Source of the DNA: SZAS-18 sp038322235
GTDB taxonomy: Bacteria > Verrucomicrobiota > Verrucomicrobiia > Chthoniobacterales > SZAS-18
Length of the DNA: 64,000 bases
Reading direction: 5' to 3'
NCBI GenBank assembly: GCA_038322235.1
Contig: JBBQFQ010000012.1
Coordinates: 40,702 to 104,701 of the forward strand
Made by a program: the position numbers and the translations under genes. The notes below the pieces were generated by a model. The model did not search any database. It worked only from the letters and a program-made list of their open reading frames with translations, and was not told where the DNA came from. This document shows, in pieces, positions 54,186 to 63,660 of the stretch (positions within the stretch are counted from its first letter, which is position 1; every line of letters begins with the position of its first letter).

Positions 54186-56582
54186 ATGACTCCCGCCCTT
54201 CTCTTTCTCACCGGCCTCGCGCTGCTTGGTCTCTTTGCCTGGTATTTCATCGAACATCATCCGCTGCGGAAAAAAGCCGCCGGACTCATGCTCACTCTTG
54301 TTGTCAGCGCGCTCTGCGTGCTCTCCGGCACGCCGCCTCTGGACGTGACGGACGCCACCGGCCGCGTTGTCGAACCGGGTCGGCTCCGCCTCGGGCTCGA
54401 CCTGAAAGGCGGCACGTCCTTCCAGATCCGGCTGATGCGCGAGAACAGCAGCACCCCCATCACGAAGGAGGCGCAGGAACGCGCGGTCGAGGTCATCCGC
54501 GGACGCGTGGACCGCTTCGGCGTCAGCGAGCCGATCATCAGCCCGGTGGGGACGGACCGCATCCTCGTCCAGATTCCCGGACTCGATCCCGAGAAGATCG
54601 TCACGGTGCGGGCCCAGCTCGAGCGCGTGGCCCGGCTGGAATTCCGGCTCCTCCATCCGCAGAATGACCAGCTCATTCCCGCGCTCGAACGCGGCGAGAC
54701 GATCGTCCCGCCCGGCCATCGCCTCGAGCGCGAGGAAGGCGAGCGCCAGGGGCAGAAATACAATGTGCCGCTCGTGATCAAAACGCGGGCGGAAATGACC
54801 GGCGAACGCGTTGCCTCGGCGCACGCGTTCTACGATCTCCAGGGCTGGGGCGTCTCGCTCACGTTCGATTCCGCGGGCGCGCGCCAGTTTGGTGATCTCA
54901 CCGCTGCGCATGTCGGGGAGCGGCTCGCCATCGTCCTCGACGGCAAGGTGCAGTCGTCGCCCGTGCTGGAGAGCGCCATCTACGGCGGCACCGCCCGGAT
55001 CACGGGTCACTTCACCGAAGCGCAGGCGCGCGAGCTCGCCAGCGTGCTGGAAAATCCGCTCCAGACCCCGGTGAAGATCGAGGAGCAGTTCAGCGTCTCG
55101 GCCAGCCTGGGATCCGACTCCATTCGCAACGGCGTGCTCGCCGGCGTGATCGGGGTCCTCGCCACGTTCGTCGCGGTCGCGGTGTACTACCGCTTCTGCG
55201 GACTCGTTGCGAACGTGGCCCTGCTCGTCAACGCGCTCCTGCTCTTCGGCGTCATGACGCAATTCGAGTTCGTCCTCACGCTGCCGGGGATCGCGGGCAT
55301 CGTGCTCACGATCGGCATCGCGATCGATGCGAATGTCCTCATCTACGAGCGTCTCCGCGAGGAACTCGAGGAGGGGAAGCCGCTCCGTGCCGCGCTCGCC
55401 GGGGCGTATCAGAAGGCGTTCAGCCCCATCTTCGATGCGCACGTCACGCAGATCCTCACGTCGGTGATTCTCGTCGCGCTTTCGTCGGGTCCGGTGCGGG
55501 GCTTCGCCATCACGCTCACGGCCGGAATCATTTGCTCGCTCTTTTCGGCGCTGCTCGTCACGCGGAATCTCTTCGCGTGGGGGCTCGACAACTTCGGTCT
55601 CAAAAAGGTCTCGATGGCCCACGTGGTTCGGCCCGGCCGCCGGTTCCGCTTCCTCGCGCACGCCCGGGTGTGTCTCCTGGCGTCCCTCGCGGCGATCGTG
55701 CTCTCAGCGGGCGCGTTTGCGTGGCGCGGGAAGCACAACTTCGGCCTCGAATTCCGCGGCGGCGATTTGCTGGAGCTCTCCTCGCAGCTGCCGGTCAGCG
55801 CGCCCGAAGTGCGGGCCGTGCTCGCCTCGCTCCAGCTCGCGGAGAGCACGGTGCAGATCGAGACGAAGTCGGGGCGCGAGCTCGTGAACATCCGGAGCGA
55901 GTTCGACACCAGCGGCAAAATCATGCAGGCGCTGAACGAGAAACTCGGCGACCGCGGACTGAAGATGGAGTCCTCGGAAAAAGTCGGCGCGCTCGTCGGC
56001 CAGCAGCTCGCGCGCAATTCCGTCTACGCGCTCCTCGCCGGCATGCTGGGGATTTTCCTCTACCTCGCCTTCCGCTTCGAGACGTCGTTTGCCCTCGGCA
56101 CGCTCGTCGCCCTGATCCACGACGTCGTGGTGGTGGTGGGGGTCTTCGCGCTTTCCGGGCGCGAGATCTCGCTCGTCATGGTGGGAGCGGTCCTGACCGT
56201 CGCGGGCTACTCGGTGAACGACACCGTGGTCGTCTTCGATCGGATCCGGAGCAACCTCCGGAGCGGGCGACCCGGTAGCGTGCGCGAGATCATGGATCTC
56301 TCCATCAATGAGACCCTGAGCCGCACTCTGCTCACCGCCAGCCTCACGTTGATCTCCGTGCTCGCGCTCCTGATCTTCGGCGGGCCGGTCCTGAATGCGT
56401 TCGCGCTGGCGATGCTGGTGGGAATCGTCGTGGGCACGTTCTCGTCCATCTTCATCGCTCCGCCCGTGGCGCTCTGGTACGCCCGCATCCGGCACGGCGA
56501 TCTCCGCGAGGAAATGCGCACCGCCGAGGTCCGGTCGATCGGACCGGGTGCCGCGGTGGTGCCGGTCGCGTTGAAGGTCTGA
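54186..56582 (+). CDS. secDF: Protein translocase SecDF (fused)
   Basis: A 798-aa membrane protein combining SecD and SecF in one chain; it uses the proton gradient to pull exported proteins through SecYEG. SecD features: LGLDLKGGTSFQIRL, the periplasmic P1 region and RITGHFTEAQARELASVL. SecF features start after about residue 500: FGLEFRGGDLLELSS and VAGYSVNDTVVVFDRIR. About twelve transmembrane helices are expected. Fused SecDF is normal for several groups including Verrucomicrobiota and Bacteroidota. The ATG at 54186 is chosen because the hydrophobic first helix begins there. yajC is not in the window. Confidence 0.96.
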   Translation: MTPALLFLTGLALLGLFAWYFIEHHPLRKKAAGLMLTLVVSALCVLSGTPPLDVTDATGRVVEPGRLRLGLDLKGGTSFQIRLMRENSSTPITKEAQERAVEVIRGRVDRFGVSEPIISPVGTDRILVQIPGLDPEKIVTVRAQLERVARLEFRLLHPQNDQLIPALERGETIVPPGHRLEREEGERQGQKYNVPLVIKTRAEMTGERVASAHAFYDLQGWGVSLTFDSAGARQFGDLTAAHVGERLAIVLDGKVQSSPVLESAIYGGTARITGHFTEAQARELASVLENPLQTPVKIEEQFSVSASLGSDSIRNGVLAGVIGVLATFVAVAVYYRFCGLVANVALLVNALLLFGVMTQFEFVLTLPGIAGIVLTIGIAIDANVLIYERLREELEEGKPLRAALAGAYQKAFSPIFDAHVTQILTSVILVALSSGPVRGFAITLTAGIICSLFSALLVTRNLFAWGLDNFGLKKVSMAHVVRPGRRFRFLAHARVCLLASLAAIVLSAGAFAWRGKHNFGLEFRGGDLLELSSQLPVSAPEVRAVLASLQLAESTVQIETKSGRELVNIRSEFDTSGKIMQALNEKLGDRGLKMESSEKVGALVGQQLARNSVYALLAGMLGIFLYLAFRFETSFALGTLVALIHDVVVVVGVFALSGREISLVMVGAVLTVAGYSVNDTVVVFDRIRSNLRSGRPGSVREIMDLSINETLSRTLLTASLTLISVLALLIFGGPVLNAFALAMLVGIVVGTFSSIFIAPPVALWYARIRHGDLREEMRTAEVRSIGPGAAVVPVALKV

Positions 56583-56636
56583 GGGCGCGTCCGAGGCGAA
56601 ATAAGAGGGACTGCCATTCCGTTCGGGAGGCGGCCC

Positions 56637-57473
56637 CTATCCACCCGTGAGCCGCGCGCTGAGCTTCCACAGCCGGCGCGCGGCGTCCTCGTCGTAGGAC
56701 AGCGGAGAGGAGCGTTGCTCGGATTCTTGATTGAAATAGCGGCCGCTCACGCCGGCGAGGGTCGGATCACTCGCGAGCTTGATGAGCGGCCGGCCGCCGC
56801 GCTCCTCGGAGATCATGAAGGGGGTGGCGAGCCCGACGAGAAAACCCAGGATCCCGCGCCGCGTCCGCCAGAGCCCGCTGCGCACCACGCCGGGATGCAG
56901 GCAGTTCGCCGTCAGGCCCTGAGCGGCGAGTCGCCGGTCGAGTTCGTACGTGAAGAGGACGTTGGCGAGTTTCGACTGCGCGTAGGTCCGGAAGGAACGG
57001 AAACCCGCTCCCGCCGGCAGCGCCTCGACGTCGATCGCCTTCAGCATTCGGTGCGCTTCCGAGGCGACCGTCACGACGCGCGGGGCCGTGCCCGCGAGGA
57101 GCCGATCCCGCAGCAGGCTCGTGAGCAGAAAAGGCGCGAGATGATTGACCGCGAAAGTTTCCTCGATGCCGTCCGCTGTCAGTCGGTGCACCGGCGAGAT
57201 CAGACCGGCATTGTTGACCAGCACGTCGACCTGCGCGTGCCGCTCCCGCACCGCGGCCGCGAACGCCCTCACCGCCGCCTGCGTCACGAAATCCGCGGCC
57301 AGGAAGGTCGCCTTCCCACCCTGTTGCGTGATTTCCGCCGCGACCGCATCGCCGCGGGTCTGGTCGCGTCCGGTCAGGACGACGGTCGCGCCGAGGCGGG
57401 CGAGTTCGACCGCGCAGACGCGTCCGATTCCCGAGTTGGCGCCGGTGACGACGCAGACGCGGTCGCTCAGCAA
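56637..57473 (-). CDS. Short-chain dehydrogenase/reductase
   Basis: A 278-aa Rossmann-fold oxidoreductase. The cofactor motif TGANSGIG is at about residues 10-17, NNAG at about 87, and the catalytic YAQSK (Tyr, Lys) at about 164. The layout with a long C-terminal part and SGLWRT matches the retinol-dehydrogenase-like (RDH/WW-oxidoreductase) branch of SDRs. Substrate is unknown. It is convergent with secDF. Confidence 0.93.
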   Translation of the reverse strand: MLSDRVCVVTGANSGIGRVCAVELARLGATVVLTGRDQTRGDAVAAEITQQGGKATFLAADFVTQAAVRAFAAAVRERHAQVDVLVNNAGLISPVHRLTADGIEETFAVNHLAPFLLTSLLRDRLLAGTAPRVVTVASEAHRMLKAIDVEALPAGAGFRSFRTYAQSKLANVLFTYELDRRLAAQGLTANCLHPGVVRSGLWRTRRGILGFLVGLATPFMISEERGGRPLIKLASDPTLAGVSGRYFNQESEQRSSPLSYDEDAARRLWKLSARLTGG

Positions 57474-57565
57474 CGTGGAGTTGGGGGGGTTTGCGGGCAG
57501 GCCGCACCCGACGACGGACCGCCCGCTGCGTCAATCCGGGATTCCGCCGTGATCCAGCTCCGGGG

Positions 57566-58939
57566 TCAGACCAGAGCCAGGGGCGAAAACTTCCGACCGA
57601 GCACGGGCTGGCTCGGCACCTTCAGCCATTGCTCCAACACGCTGGCGTACACGCTGCGGAAATCGACGGTGTGCATGAGGTCGCCCTGATGCAGCTGCGT
57701 CAGACTCGGACGCCGGCCGTGGATTCCGGCCTTCGTACCGCCGCCCATGATAAACATCGGCGCGGCGGCTCCGTGATCTGTTCCTCCGCTCGCGTTCTGC
57801 TCCACCCGGCGGCCGAATTCGCTGAAGGTCATCAGCATCACGCGGTCAAAGTTCTTCTGCGCCTTCAGATCCGCCGCAAACGCGCCGAGCGCTCCGGCGA
57901 GCTCCTGCATCAGCCGGTCGTGCGCCGGCTGCTGGTTCTGATGGGTGTCGAAGCCACCGAGGCTGACGTAGTAGACGCGCGTCGGCAGGCCGCCGGCGAT
58001 CATCCGACCCACGAGGCTCAGGCTCTCGCTCAATCTTCCCCCCGGATAGGACACGAGCGGCTTGGTCCGCCTCGCGATCTCCAGCACCTTGTCGCTGCTG
58101 ATCTGCGCGTCCAGCGCGGTGCGCTCGAGAAAGTCGAGCGATGATCCGCCGCTCGCGATCGACCCGCCGATCGCTCCCACGCTCCCGCCGCTGTCGCGCG
58201 CCGGATCGTCGCCGGCGATGGACGCGATGTCCGCGGCCATCTCGCCCGGCATGTTCAGCTCGCGAAAGAAGTGCTCCGACGCGTTGTTCGGCCCACGCGT
58301 CTTGTCGTAGTTGATCCAGCGATACTGCTCCGGTCGAGCGAAGTTCACGCCCGTCGGAGTCTTCGAGGCGAAGGCCTGCGGCGACAGCCCGCCGATCGCG
58401 ACGCCGACCGTCGGATCCGCTCCCTGGCAGGCGCTGTCGAAATACGACCCCAGCCAGCCGTAGGCGCGGTTCTCATTTGCCTCGGACGCCGTCTGCCAGA
58501 TTTCGGTCGAGCGAAAGTGCGAGCGGTTCGGGTTGGGATAGCCCACGCCTTCGATGATGCCGAGGTGACCTTCGTCGAAGAGCGCCTTGAGCGGCGCGAG
58601 CGAGGGATGCAGCCCCGTCTGGTCATTGAGCTTGAGCACCCGGTCCGCTCCAAGCCCCAGCGTCGGCCGCGCCTTGCGGTAGGCATCATCGGCGAAGGGC
58701 ACGACCGTGTTGAGGCCGTCGTTTCCTCCCGCCAGCTGCAGCACCACGAGGATCGTTGAATCCTTGCCTGTCACCGTCTGGATCGCGCTGTCCGCGGCGA
58801 GCGCGTTCAGCGTGAAAAACGTCTTGTCGATGAAGATCGGCAGCGTCCAGGCCGCGGCGGCGCCCAGCAGCGAGGTCCGCAAGAACGAGCGCCGCGTCTG
58901 CAGCGTTCCCGGGGTGTCAGTGGATGGATGGTCGTTCAT
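57566..58939 (-). CDS. DUF1501 family Tat-exported protein
   Basis: A 457-aa protein with a twin-arginine signal (RRSFLRTSLLGAAAAW at about residues 17-32). It has LVVLQLAGGNDGLNTVVPF, NRSHFRSTEIWQTA and MTFSEFGRRVEQNASGGTDH, the hallmarks of DUF1501, a sulfatase/alkaline-phosphatase-like fold. Such proteins are abundant in Planctomycetes and Verrucomicrobiota and are nearly always encoded beside a DUF1800 protein, as here. Function unknown. Confidence 0.95.
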   Translation of the reverse strand: MNDHPSTDTPGTLQTRRSFLRTSLLGAAAAWTLPIFIDKTFFTLNALAADSAIQTVTGKDSTILVVLQLAGGNDGLNTVVPFADDAYRKARPTLGLGADRVLKLNDQTGLHPSLAPLKALFDEGHLGIIEGVGYPNPNRSHFRSTEIWQTASEANENRAYGWLGSYFDSACQGADPTVGVAIGGLSPQAFASKTPTGVNFARPEQYRWINYDKTRGPNNASEHFFRELNMPGEMAADIASIAGDDPARDSGGSVGAIGGSIASGGSSLDFLERTALDAQISSDKVLEIARRTKPLVSYPGGRLSESLSLVGRMIAGGLPTRVYYVSLGGFDTHQNQQPAHDRLMQELAGALGAFAADLKAQKNFDRVMLMTFSEFGRRVEQNASGGTDHGAAAPMFIMGGGTKAGIHGRRPSLTQLHQGDLMHTVDFRSVYASVLEQWLKVPSQPVLGRKFSPLALV

Positions 58940-58975
58940 TTTCGAGAGAGAGTTGAGAATCGAGATTCGAGCTGC

Positions 58976-60490
58976 TCAGCAGAGCTGAAAGCCCGGGGTG
59001 CTCATCATCAGATGGAGGAGGGAGCGAATGGAGGCGTCGTCGGGCGGGGACGGCTTCGTTTTCAGAAAGTCGAGAAACGCGTCGCGCTGCCGCGGGGCGA
59101 GAGGTCCGGAAAAGAGCCGGCCGGCGAGCGTCTCGATGAGCTTGGCGGGTTCCGTCCGGAGCGCGGCGGGGATGAGCTTTGCGACATCGACCGCCCCCGC
59201 GTCCGGCATGCGCACGCTGGGGGGCTCGTCGTTCATCGTGTCGAAGCCCAGATCCCGCACGGCCTTCTGGATTCCCTGCAGCATCGGGCCCGTCGCCGTC
59301 TCGACGAAGAGACCGCTCAGATTGTAGCGCGCGAGCAGCGTGGAGGTGCTGATCCAGGCCTTGCCGCCGTCCCAGCCCTTCACGCTCGGCGGCAGGAAGA
59401 GGATCTGGCCGAGCTGCCGCATCGCGAAGAAGAGCACGAAGGGCGACGGGTAATCGGTGTCGAAGATCCGCGCGGTCGAGACGAGCCATTGGACCGGACT
59501 CTTGATCTGCGTTCCGATCGCCCGATCCGAGTAGAACTCCTCGCTCGAGAACATGCGGAGCAGGAGCGGACGCACCTCGTAGTCGCAGAGGCGGAAGGTC
59601 TCGCCGAGATGGTTCACGAGCGCCGGCTCGGGTTCTTCGTAAGCGAAGAACTGCCAGAGCTTCTTCGCGATGAAACGGGGGCATTCCGGCTTCGCCAGGA
59701 TCAGGTCGATCACGGCATCGCCATCGAACTTCCCCTTTCGGCCGAAAAGCTCCTTCGGGGTGTCGTCATGCTCGGACGCCGCGTAGCGGAAGGATTGTTC
59801 GCGGAAGTTGAGCCGGTAGCCGGTGAAGGCTCGCGCGGCCTCGGTGACGTCCTTCTCCGTGTAGTGCCCTTCGCCGAGGGTGAAGAGCTCCATCAGCTCG
59901 CGGGCGAAATTCTCGTTCGGATGCGACTTCCGGCTGTCGCGCAGGTCGAGCCAGATGAGCATCGCCGGATCGCGGGAGATCGCCTTCACGAGGGCGCCGA
60001 AGTGGCCGCGTCCGAAGCGGCGGAAAGCCTCGTTCTGCTGCCACATCCAGAACGCGTCGCGCACCTTCACCACGCTCGTCGCGAAATGCCCGTGCCAGAA
60101 GAGCGTGAGCTTTTCGAGCAGCGGGTCGTTGGTCGTGCGCATCTGCGCGAGCCACCAGATTCCGAGGTCGCGGGTATGCCCCACCTGCTCCCGGCGCTGC
60201 ATCTGGTTGAAGCGCTTCTGGATCTCCCCGCGCTCTTTTCCGTCCGCGCTCATCGCGACCTGATCGCGCATGCCGTCCCGCTTTGACGCCAGATCCTGCG
60301 GCTTGGCCCAGGGCGGCGGGAGGACGGGTTTCGGCTGCGCGGGACCATCGACGAGCGAGCGAACGGCGGAAGCCAGTCCGAGTTTGTGCAACGCGTCGAT
60401 CTGCGCCGGGGTCCCGCCGAAGCCGGCCCGATTCAGAAGATGAGCCGCCTTGGTGCGGTCCCAACGATCGGCGGGGAGAGGTGTCAGCAT
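58976..60490 (-). CDS. DUF1800 family protein
   Basis: A 504-aa protein. It has the DUF1800 pattern HLLNRAGFGGTPAQIDAL near the N-terminus, LTLFWHGHFATS, NENFARELMELFTLGEGHYT and the AFTGYR motif. The partner of the DUF1501 protein encoded 36 bp downstream on the same strand. The pair is exported or envelope-associated in many PVC bacteria, but the activity is not known. ATG at 60490 selected; a longer frame upstream adds an atypical Gln/Arg-rich segment. Confidence 0.95.
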   Translation of the reverse strand: MLTPLPADRWDRTKAAHLLNRAGFGGTPAQIDALHKLGLASAVRSLVDGPAQPKPVLPPPWAKPQDLASKRDGMRDQVAMSADGKERGEIQKRFNQMQRREQVGHTRDLGIWWLAQMRTTNDPLLEKLTLFWHGHFATSVVKVRDAFWMWQQNEAFRRFGRGHFGALVKAISRDPAMLIWLDLRDSRKSHPNENFARELMELFTLGEGHYTEKDVTEAARAFTGYRLNFREQSFRYAASEHDDTPKELFGRKGKFDGDAVIDLILAKPECPRFIAKKLWQFFAYEEPEPALVNHLGETFRLCDYEVRPLLLRMFSSEEFYSDRAIGTQIKSPVQWLVSTARIFDTDYPSPFVLFFAMRQLGQILFLPPSVKGWDGGKAWISTSTLLARYNLSGLFVETATGPMLQGIQKAVRDLGFDTMNDEPPSVRMPDAGAVDVAKLIPAALRTEPAKLIETLAGRLFSGPLAPRQRDAFLDFLKTKPSPPDDASIRSLLHLMMSTPGFQLC

Positions 60491-60620
60491 GGAAGGATGA
60501 ACCCCGCCTGCGGGCCGCGGTTGCACGCGGTCGTTCGCGGCCGTCTCATGAAGCCTCCGGCCGGGCCGAAGCCAGCCTCGCGGCGAGGCGTGGATTCCTC
60601 ACGGATCCACGAAGGAACTC

Positions 60621-60664
60621 TTCGAACGTTGAACATTGAACTTCGAACCCTGAACTTCGAACTC
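60621..60664. repeat. Short dispersed repeat, TTCGAACGTTGA-type (copy 1)
   Basis: Imperfect tandem units of about 14 bp built on TTCGAAC and GTTGAAC (TTCGAACGTTGA, then CATTGAACTTCGAAC, CCTGAACTTCGAAC). The same 12-mer TTCGAACGTTGA recurs at 62048 and 62062, on the other side of the metallo-beta-lactamase-fold gene. AT content is far above the surroundings. Confidence 0.75.
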
Positions 60665-61093
60665 AGGCGGGAGCGCGGGGCGGTGGCGAGTGTGATTAAA
60701 GGTGGATGAGGAAGCGTTTCTCTGGAGCCCGAGATCCACTCGCGACCGGCGCGCCAAAAGCGACGAAGTCGCCTTGGACTGCGTGCGGCTTGCCGCCGCT
60801 TTCTCCAGTCGGCTTGCCGACGGTCGCAGGGTCGCAGCGCGACCGCCATTGGGAGGGGGCACGGGAGCAAACCCCTTTCCGGAACGCGGCGGCACGCCGC
60901 CGCTCACGGCGCTGCTGGCCTGGGGCCTCCCTCACCCACTCTTACTCGCACCCGTCGGTGGCCGAACCGGCGCAGGCTAAGGCGAAGGGGGATCCCCCGC
61001 TCGCGACCGTTACCTTTCTCTTCCCGCCGTCGCGCGGAATCCTCTCGTCACCACGGCTCTGTCCCGGCAGGCTGGGGAGAATTCCTTCCCCCC
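60665..61093. other. Non-coding stretch, probable decayed dispersed repeat
   Basis: Together with the repeat just before it, this is a gene-poor gap of about 600 bp between the DUF1800 start and the next gene. It contains several GC-rich inverted repeats, for example GCGGCGG at 60886-60892 with CCGCCGC at 60897-60903. On the minus strand a short open frame reads LEKAAASRTQSK near 60780, a phrase that looks like the untranslated dispersed repeats I associate with verrucomicrobial genomes. That association is from memory and unverified. Confidence 0.45.
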
Positions 61094-62034
61094 ATGAAAC
61101 GACGCGACTTTATTCTCACGACTTTGGGCGGGGTGGCGGCGGGGCTGCTCCCGCGGACCTCCCTTCTCGCCCAGACGCCGGCGGCCTCTCCGCTGGCCAC
61201 GCCACCGCCCGTCACGCCGGAATTCAAGCTCCTGCGGCGCGGGGTCGGCTGGTTCACCGGACGCGGCGGCACCATCGGTTACCTCGTCAGCAAGGACGGA
61301 CTCGTCGCCGTGGACACGCAGTTTCCCGACACGGCAAAGCTCTTTCTCGATGGTCTGCCCGACCGCGGCGGCCGCGGGTTCGATTACCTGATCAACACGC
61401 ACCACCATTTCGATCACACCGGCGGGAACAAGAACTTCAGGGACGCGTGCAAGCAGATCGTCGCGCATGAAAACGTGCCCGGCCTGCAAAAGAGCGCCGC
61501 CGCGCTGAACAACACCGAGGCCGATCAGGTCTACGCCAGCACGCTCTTTCCGAAGGACTGGAAGGCGAGCGTGGGCGACGAGACGATCCGCGCCCGCTAC
61601 TACGGCCCCGGTCACACCGGCGGAGATATCATCGTGCACTTCGAGAAGGCGGATGTCGTTCACCTCGGCGATCTCTATTTCAACCGGCTGTATCCCGCGA
61701 TCGACCGTCGCGGCGGGGCTTCCATCAAGGGTTGGATCTCCATCCTCGAAGCCGCGAAGCCGCGCCGAAGGATTTTGGCAAGGACACCCTCTTCATCTGC
61801 GGCCACGGCACCCCCGCGGCCGGCATCACTCCGAAGCTCGCCGACCTCGCAATCCAGCGGAATTATTTCCTCGCCCTGCTCGATTTCACGGAGAAGGCGA
61901 TGAAGGCTGGCAAGACCAAGGAGGAGATCATGGCCACCGAGGAGCTGCCCGGTTTCCCGGAATACCGCGCGCCCAAGCCGAACCGGCTCAGCGCGAATTT
62001 CGACGTCGCCTATCAAGAACTGGGCGGGAAATGA
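61094..62034 (+). pseudogene. Tat-exported metallo-beta-lactamase-fold protein, frameshifted
   Basis: The gene starts with a twin-arginine-like signal (MKRRDFILTTLGGVAAG) and carries the zinc motif NTHHHFDHTGGN and the third-ligand GPGHTGGD plus HLGDLYF. The frame is lost near 61760. Before it the reading is GWISILEAAK; after it, one frame back, the family sequence resumes as PKDFGKDTLFICGHG and runs to a normal stop at 62034. One missing base in the GCCGCGAAGCCGCGCC run (61751-61766) would explain it. It may be a true inactivating mutation or a sequencing error in a GC-rich run. If intact it would be about 313 aa, a hydrolase of unknown substrate. Short repeats flank it. Confidence 0.85.
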
Positions 62035-62042
62035 GAGGAAAG

Positions 62043-62082
62043 TGAACTTCGAACGTTGAGCTTCGAACGTTGAACTTCGAAG
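62043..62082. repeat. Short dispersed repeat, TTCGAACGTTGA-type (copy 2)
   Basis: The 12-mer TTCGAACGTTGA occurs twice here (62048-62059 and 62062-62073), 14 bp apart, followed by ACTTCGAAG. It starts 9 bp past the end of the frameshifted gene. It is the same element as at 60621. Confidence 0.75.
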
Positions 62083-62223
62083 TCCGGAGCGGGCGCGAGC
62101 GTCTGGGACGAGGCGGACGGCGTCGCGCGGGATCCGGCCGTTTGCGGATCGGAGCTGCGTCGGTGGGATCGAGCCGGCGAGAATGCGCTCGCTTGGGATG
62201 AGAGCGTCCGCTATTGCACGGAC

Positions 62224-62865
62224 ATGTCGCGTGTTCTCCCGTTTGTCGCTGGCGTTGTGATGGGCGCCGCGCTCGCGTTCGCGCCCGCCGCTTCGGCGGC
62301 GTTCGCGTTCACCGAGACTTTTTCGACTGCGGGCTCCACCTCGGGCTGGACGAACGTTTTCGGGAGCCTCACCGTCGCGCAGACGGCCGCGGGCGGCGGT
62401 GCACTCGGATTCACCTCCGGCGGCCCAAGTTATGGCGATTTCATCAACGCGAACGGCGGCGCGTCAGGCGGCGCGTTCGTCGGGGATTTCACCACCGCCG
62501 GACTCAGCCAGGTCACGTTCACGCTCTTCATCGGATCGGGCTCAGCCGCCTTCGTCGGGCTCGACCTCTACGATTCGGTCAGCAACACGGAATGGCAGTA
62601 TCCGGTCACCATTCCGGTCGCGGGTTCGTCGGTGACGGTCAGCGTGCCTCTCGATGCCAACGATCCGGGCTGGGTTTTCGTGCGGGGAAATTCCCTCGCC
62701 TTCTTGCTCGCGAACACGACCGATCTCGGCATTGCCCTGACGGGCTCCGGCCCAGTCGATGGCTACGTGGACAATGTCATCATTGCCGTGCCGGAACCGG
62801 GGACGGTGCTCGCGGGAGTCCTCGCGGTAGCTTGCGCCGGTTTCGCGTGGCGCCGGCGTCGATAG
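62224..62865 (+). CDS. PEP-CTERM sorting-domain exported protein
   Basis: A 213-aa protein with a signal peptide (about 1-26), a Gly/Ser/Thr-rich beta-sandwich-like body and a C-terminal PEP-CTERM signal: VPEPGT, a hydrophobic stretch (VLAGVLAVACAGFAW) and RRRR. Such signals are processed by exosortase and mark proteins for the envelope or extracellular matrix. No exosortase gene is seen in the window. The body has no recognised enzymatic motif. Confidence 0.92.
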   Translation: MSRVLPFVAGVVMGAALAFAPAASAAFAFTETFSTAGSTSGWTNVFGSLTVAQTAAGGGALGFTSGGPSYGDFINANGGASGGAFVGDFTTAGLSQVTFTLFIGSGSAAFVGLDLYDSVSNTEWQYPVTIPVAGSSVTVSVPLDANDPGWVFVRGNSLAFLLANTTDLGIALTGSGPVDGYVDNVIIAVPEPGTVLAGVLAVACAGFAWRRRR

Positions 62866-62922
62866 GCCTGAGTGATCTTTTCTGAGATGCGGCGCATCTC
62901 CCGAAGGTGCGGGGGAGGCGGG

Positions 62923-63660
62923 TGTCGCGGTCGGGTGTCGAGGGTAGCGCGGGAGGCTGCCGGGTGGATCGCGGGAGGGTGCCGGGTGGATCACGGGAGG
63001 GTGCCGAGGGTATTGCGGGAGGGTGGGTAGGGTATCGCGGTAGGGTCTGGCGGGTATCGCGGGAGTGTCCCGGGTGTATCGCCGGAGTGTCCCGAGGGTA
63101 TCGCGGGAGGGTCGCGAGGGTATCGCGGTAGAGTCGCGAGGGTATCGCGGTACGGTCCGGAGGGTATCGGGGGAGGGTCGCGAGGGTATCGCGGTAGGGT
63201 CGCGAGGGTATCGCGGTAGGGTCCCGGGTGTATCGCGGTAGGGTCCCGCGTGTATCGCGGTAGGGTCGGGAGGGTATCGCGGTAGGGTCGCGAGCGTATC
63301 GCGGGAGGGTCGCGAGGGTATCGCGGGAGGGTGGGCAGGGTATCGCGGGAGGGTGGGCAGGGTATCGCGGGAGGGTCGGGAGCGTATCGCGGTAGGGTCG
63401 CGAGCGTATCGCGGGAGGGTCCCGGGTGTATCGCGGTAGGGTCCCGGAGGTATCGCGGGAGGGTGGGTAGGGTATCGCGGGAGGGTGCCGAGGGTATCGC
63501 GGGAGGGTCGCGAGGGTATCGCGGGAGGGTCGCGAGCGTATCGCGGTAGGGTCGGGAGGGTATCGCGGGAGGGTCGCGAGGGTATCGCGGTAGGGTGCTG
63601 AGGGTATCGCGGGAGGGTCGCGAGGGTATCGCGGTACGGTCCCGAGGATAGCGCGGGGTA
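62923..63660. repeat. 22-bp tandem repeat array, 34 units
   Basis: Units begin every 22 bp from 62923 to 63649. I checked each start and found 34 in register without a single insertion or deletion. The plus-strand consensus is TATCGCGGKAGGGTCGCGAG plus GG. Variation is mostly G/T at one position and in the TCGCGAG segment (TGGGCAG, TCCCGGG, TGCCGAG). The first four units and the last are the most diverged. The plus strand has many GGG runs. Since 22 is not a multiple of 3, all three minus-strand frames stay open and give the same 22-residue peptide repeat. Confidence 0.97.

Noticed and set aside
62224..62865. Exosortase system with the PEP-CTERM protein
   Set aside because: No exosortase gene with its multi-helix pattern is found in the window, so only the substrate is called.
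62923..63660. Tandem array as a CRISPR
   Set aside because: Units are directly adjacent with no spacers, 22 bp is too short, and no cas gene is near.
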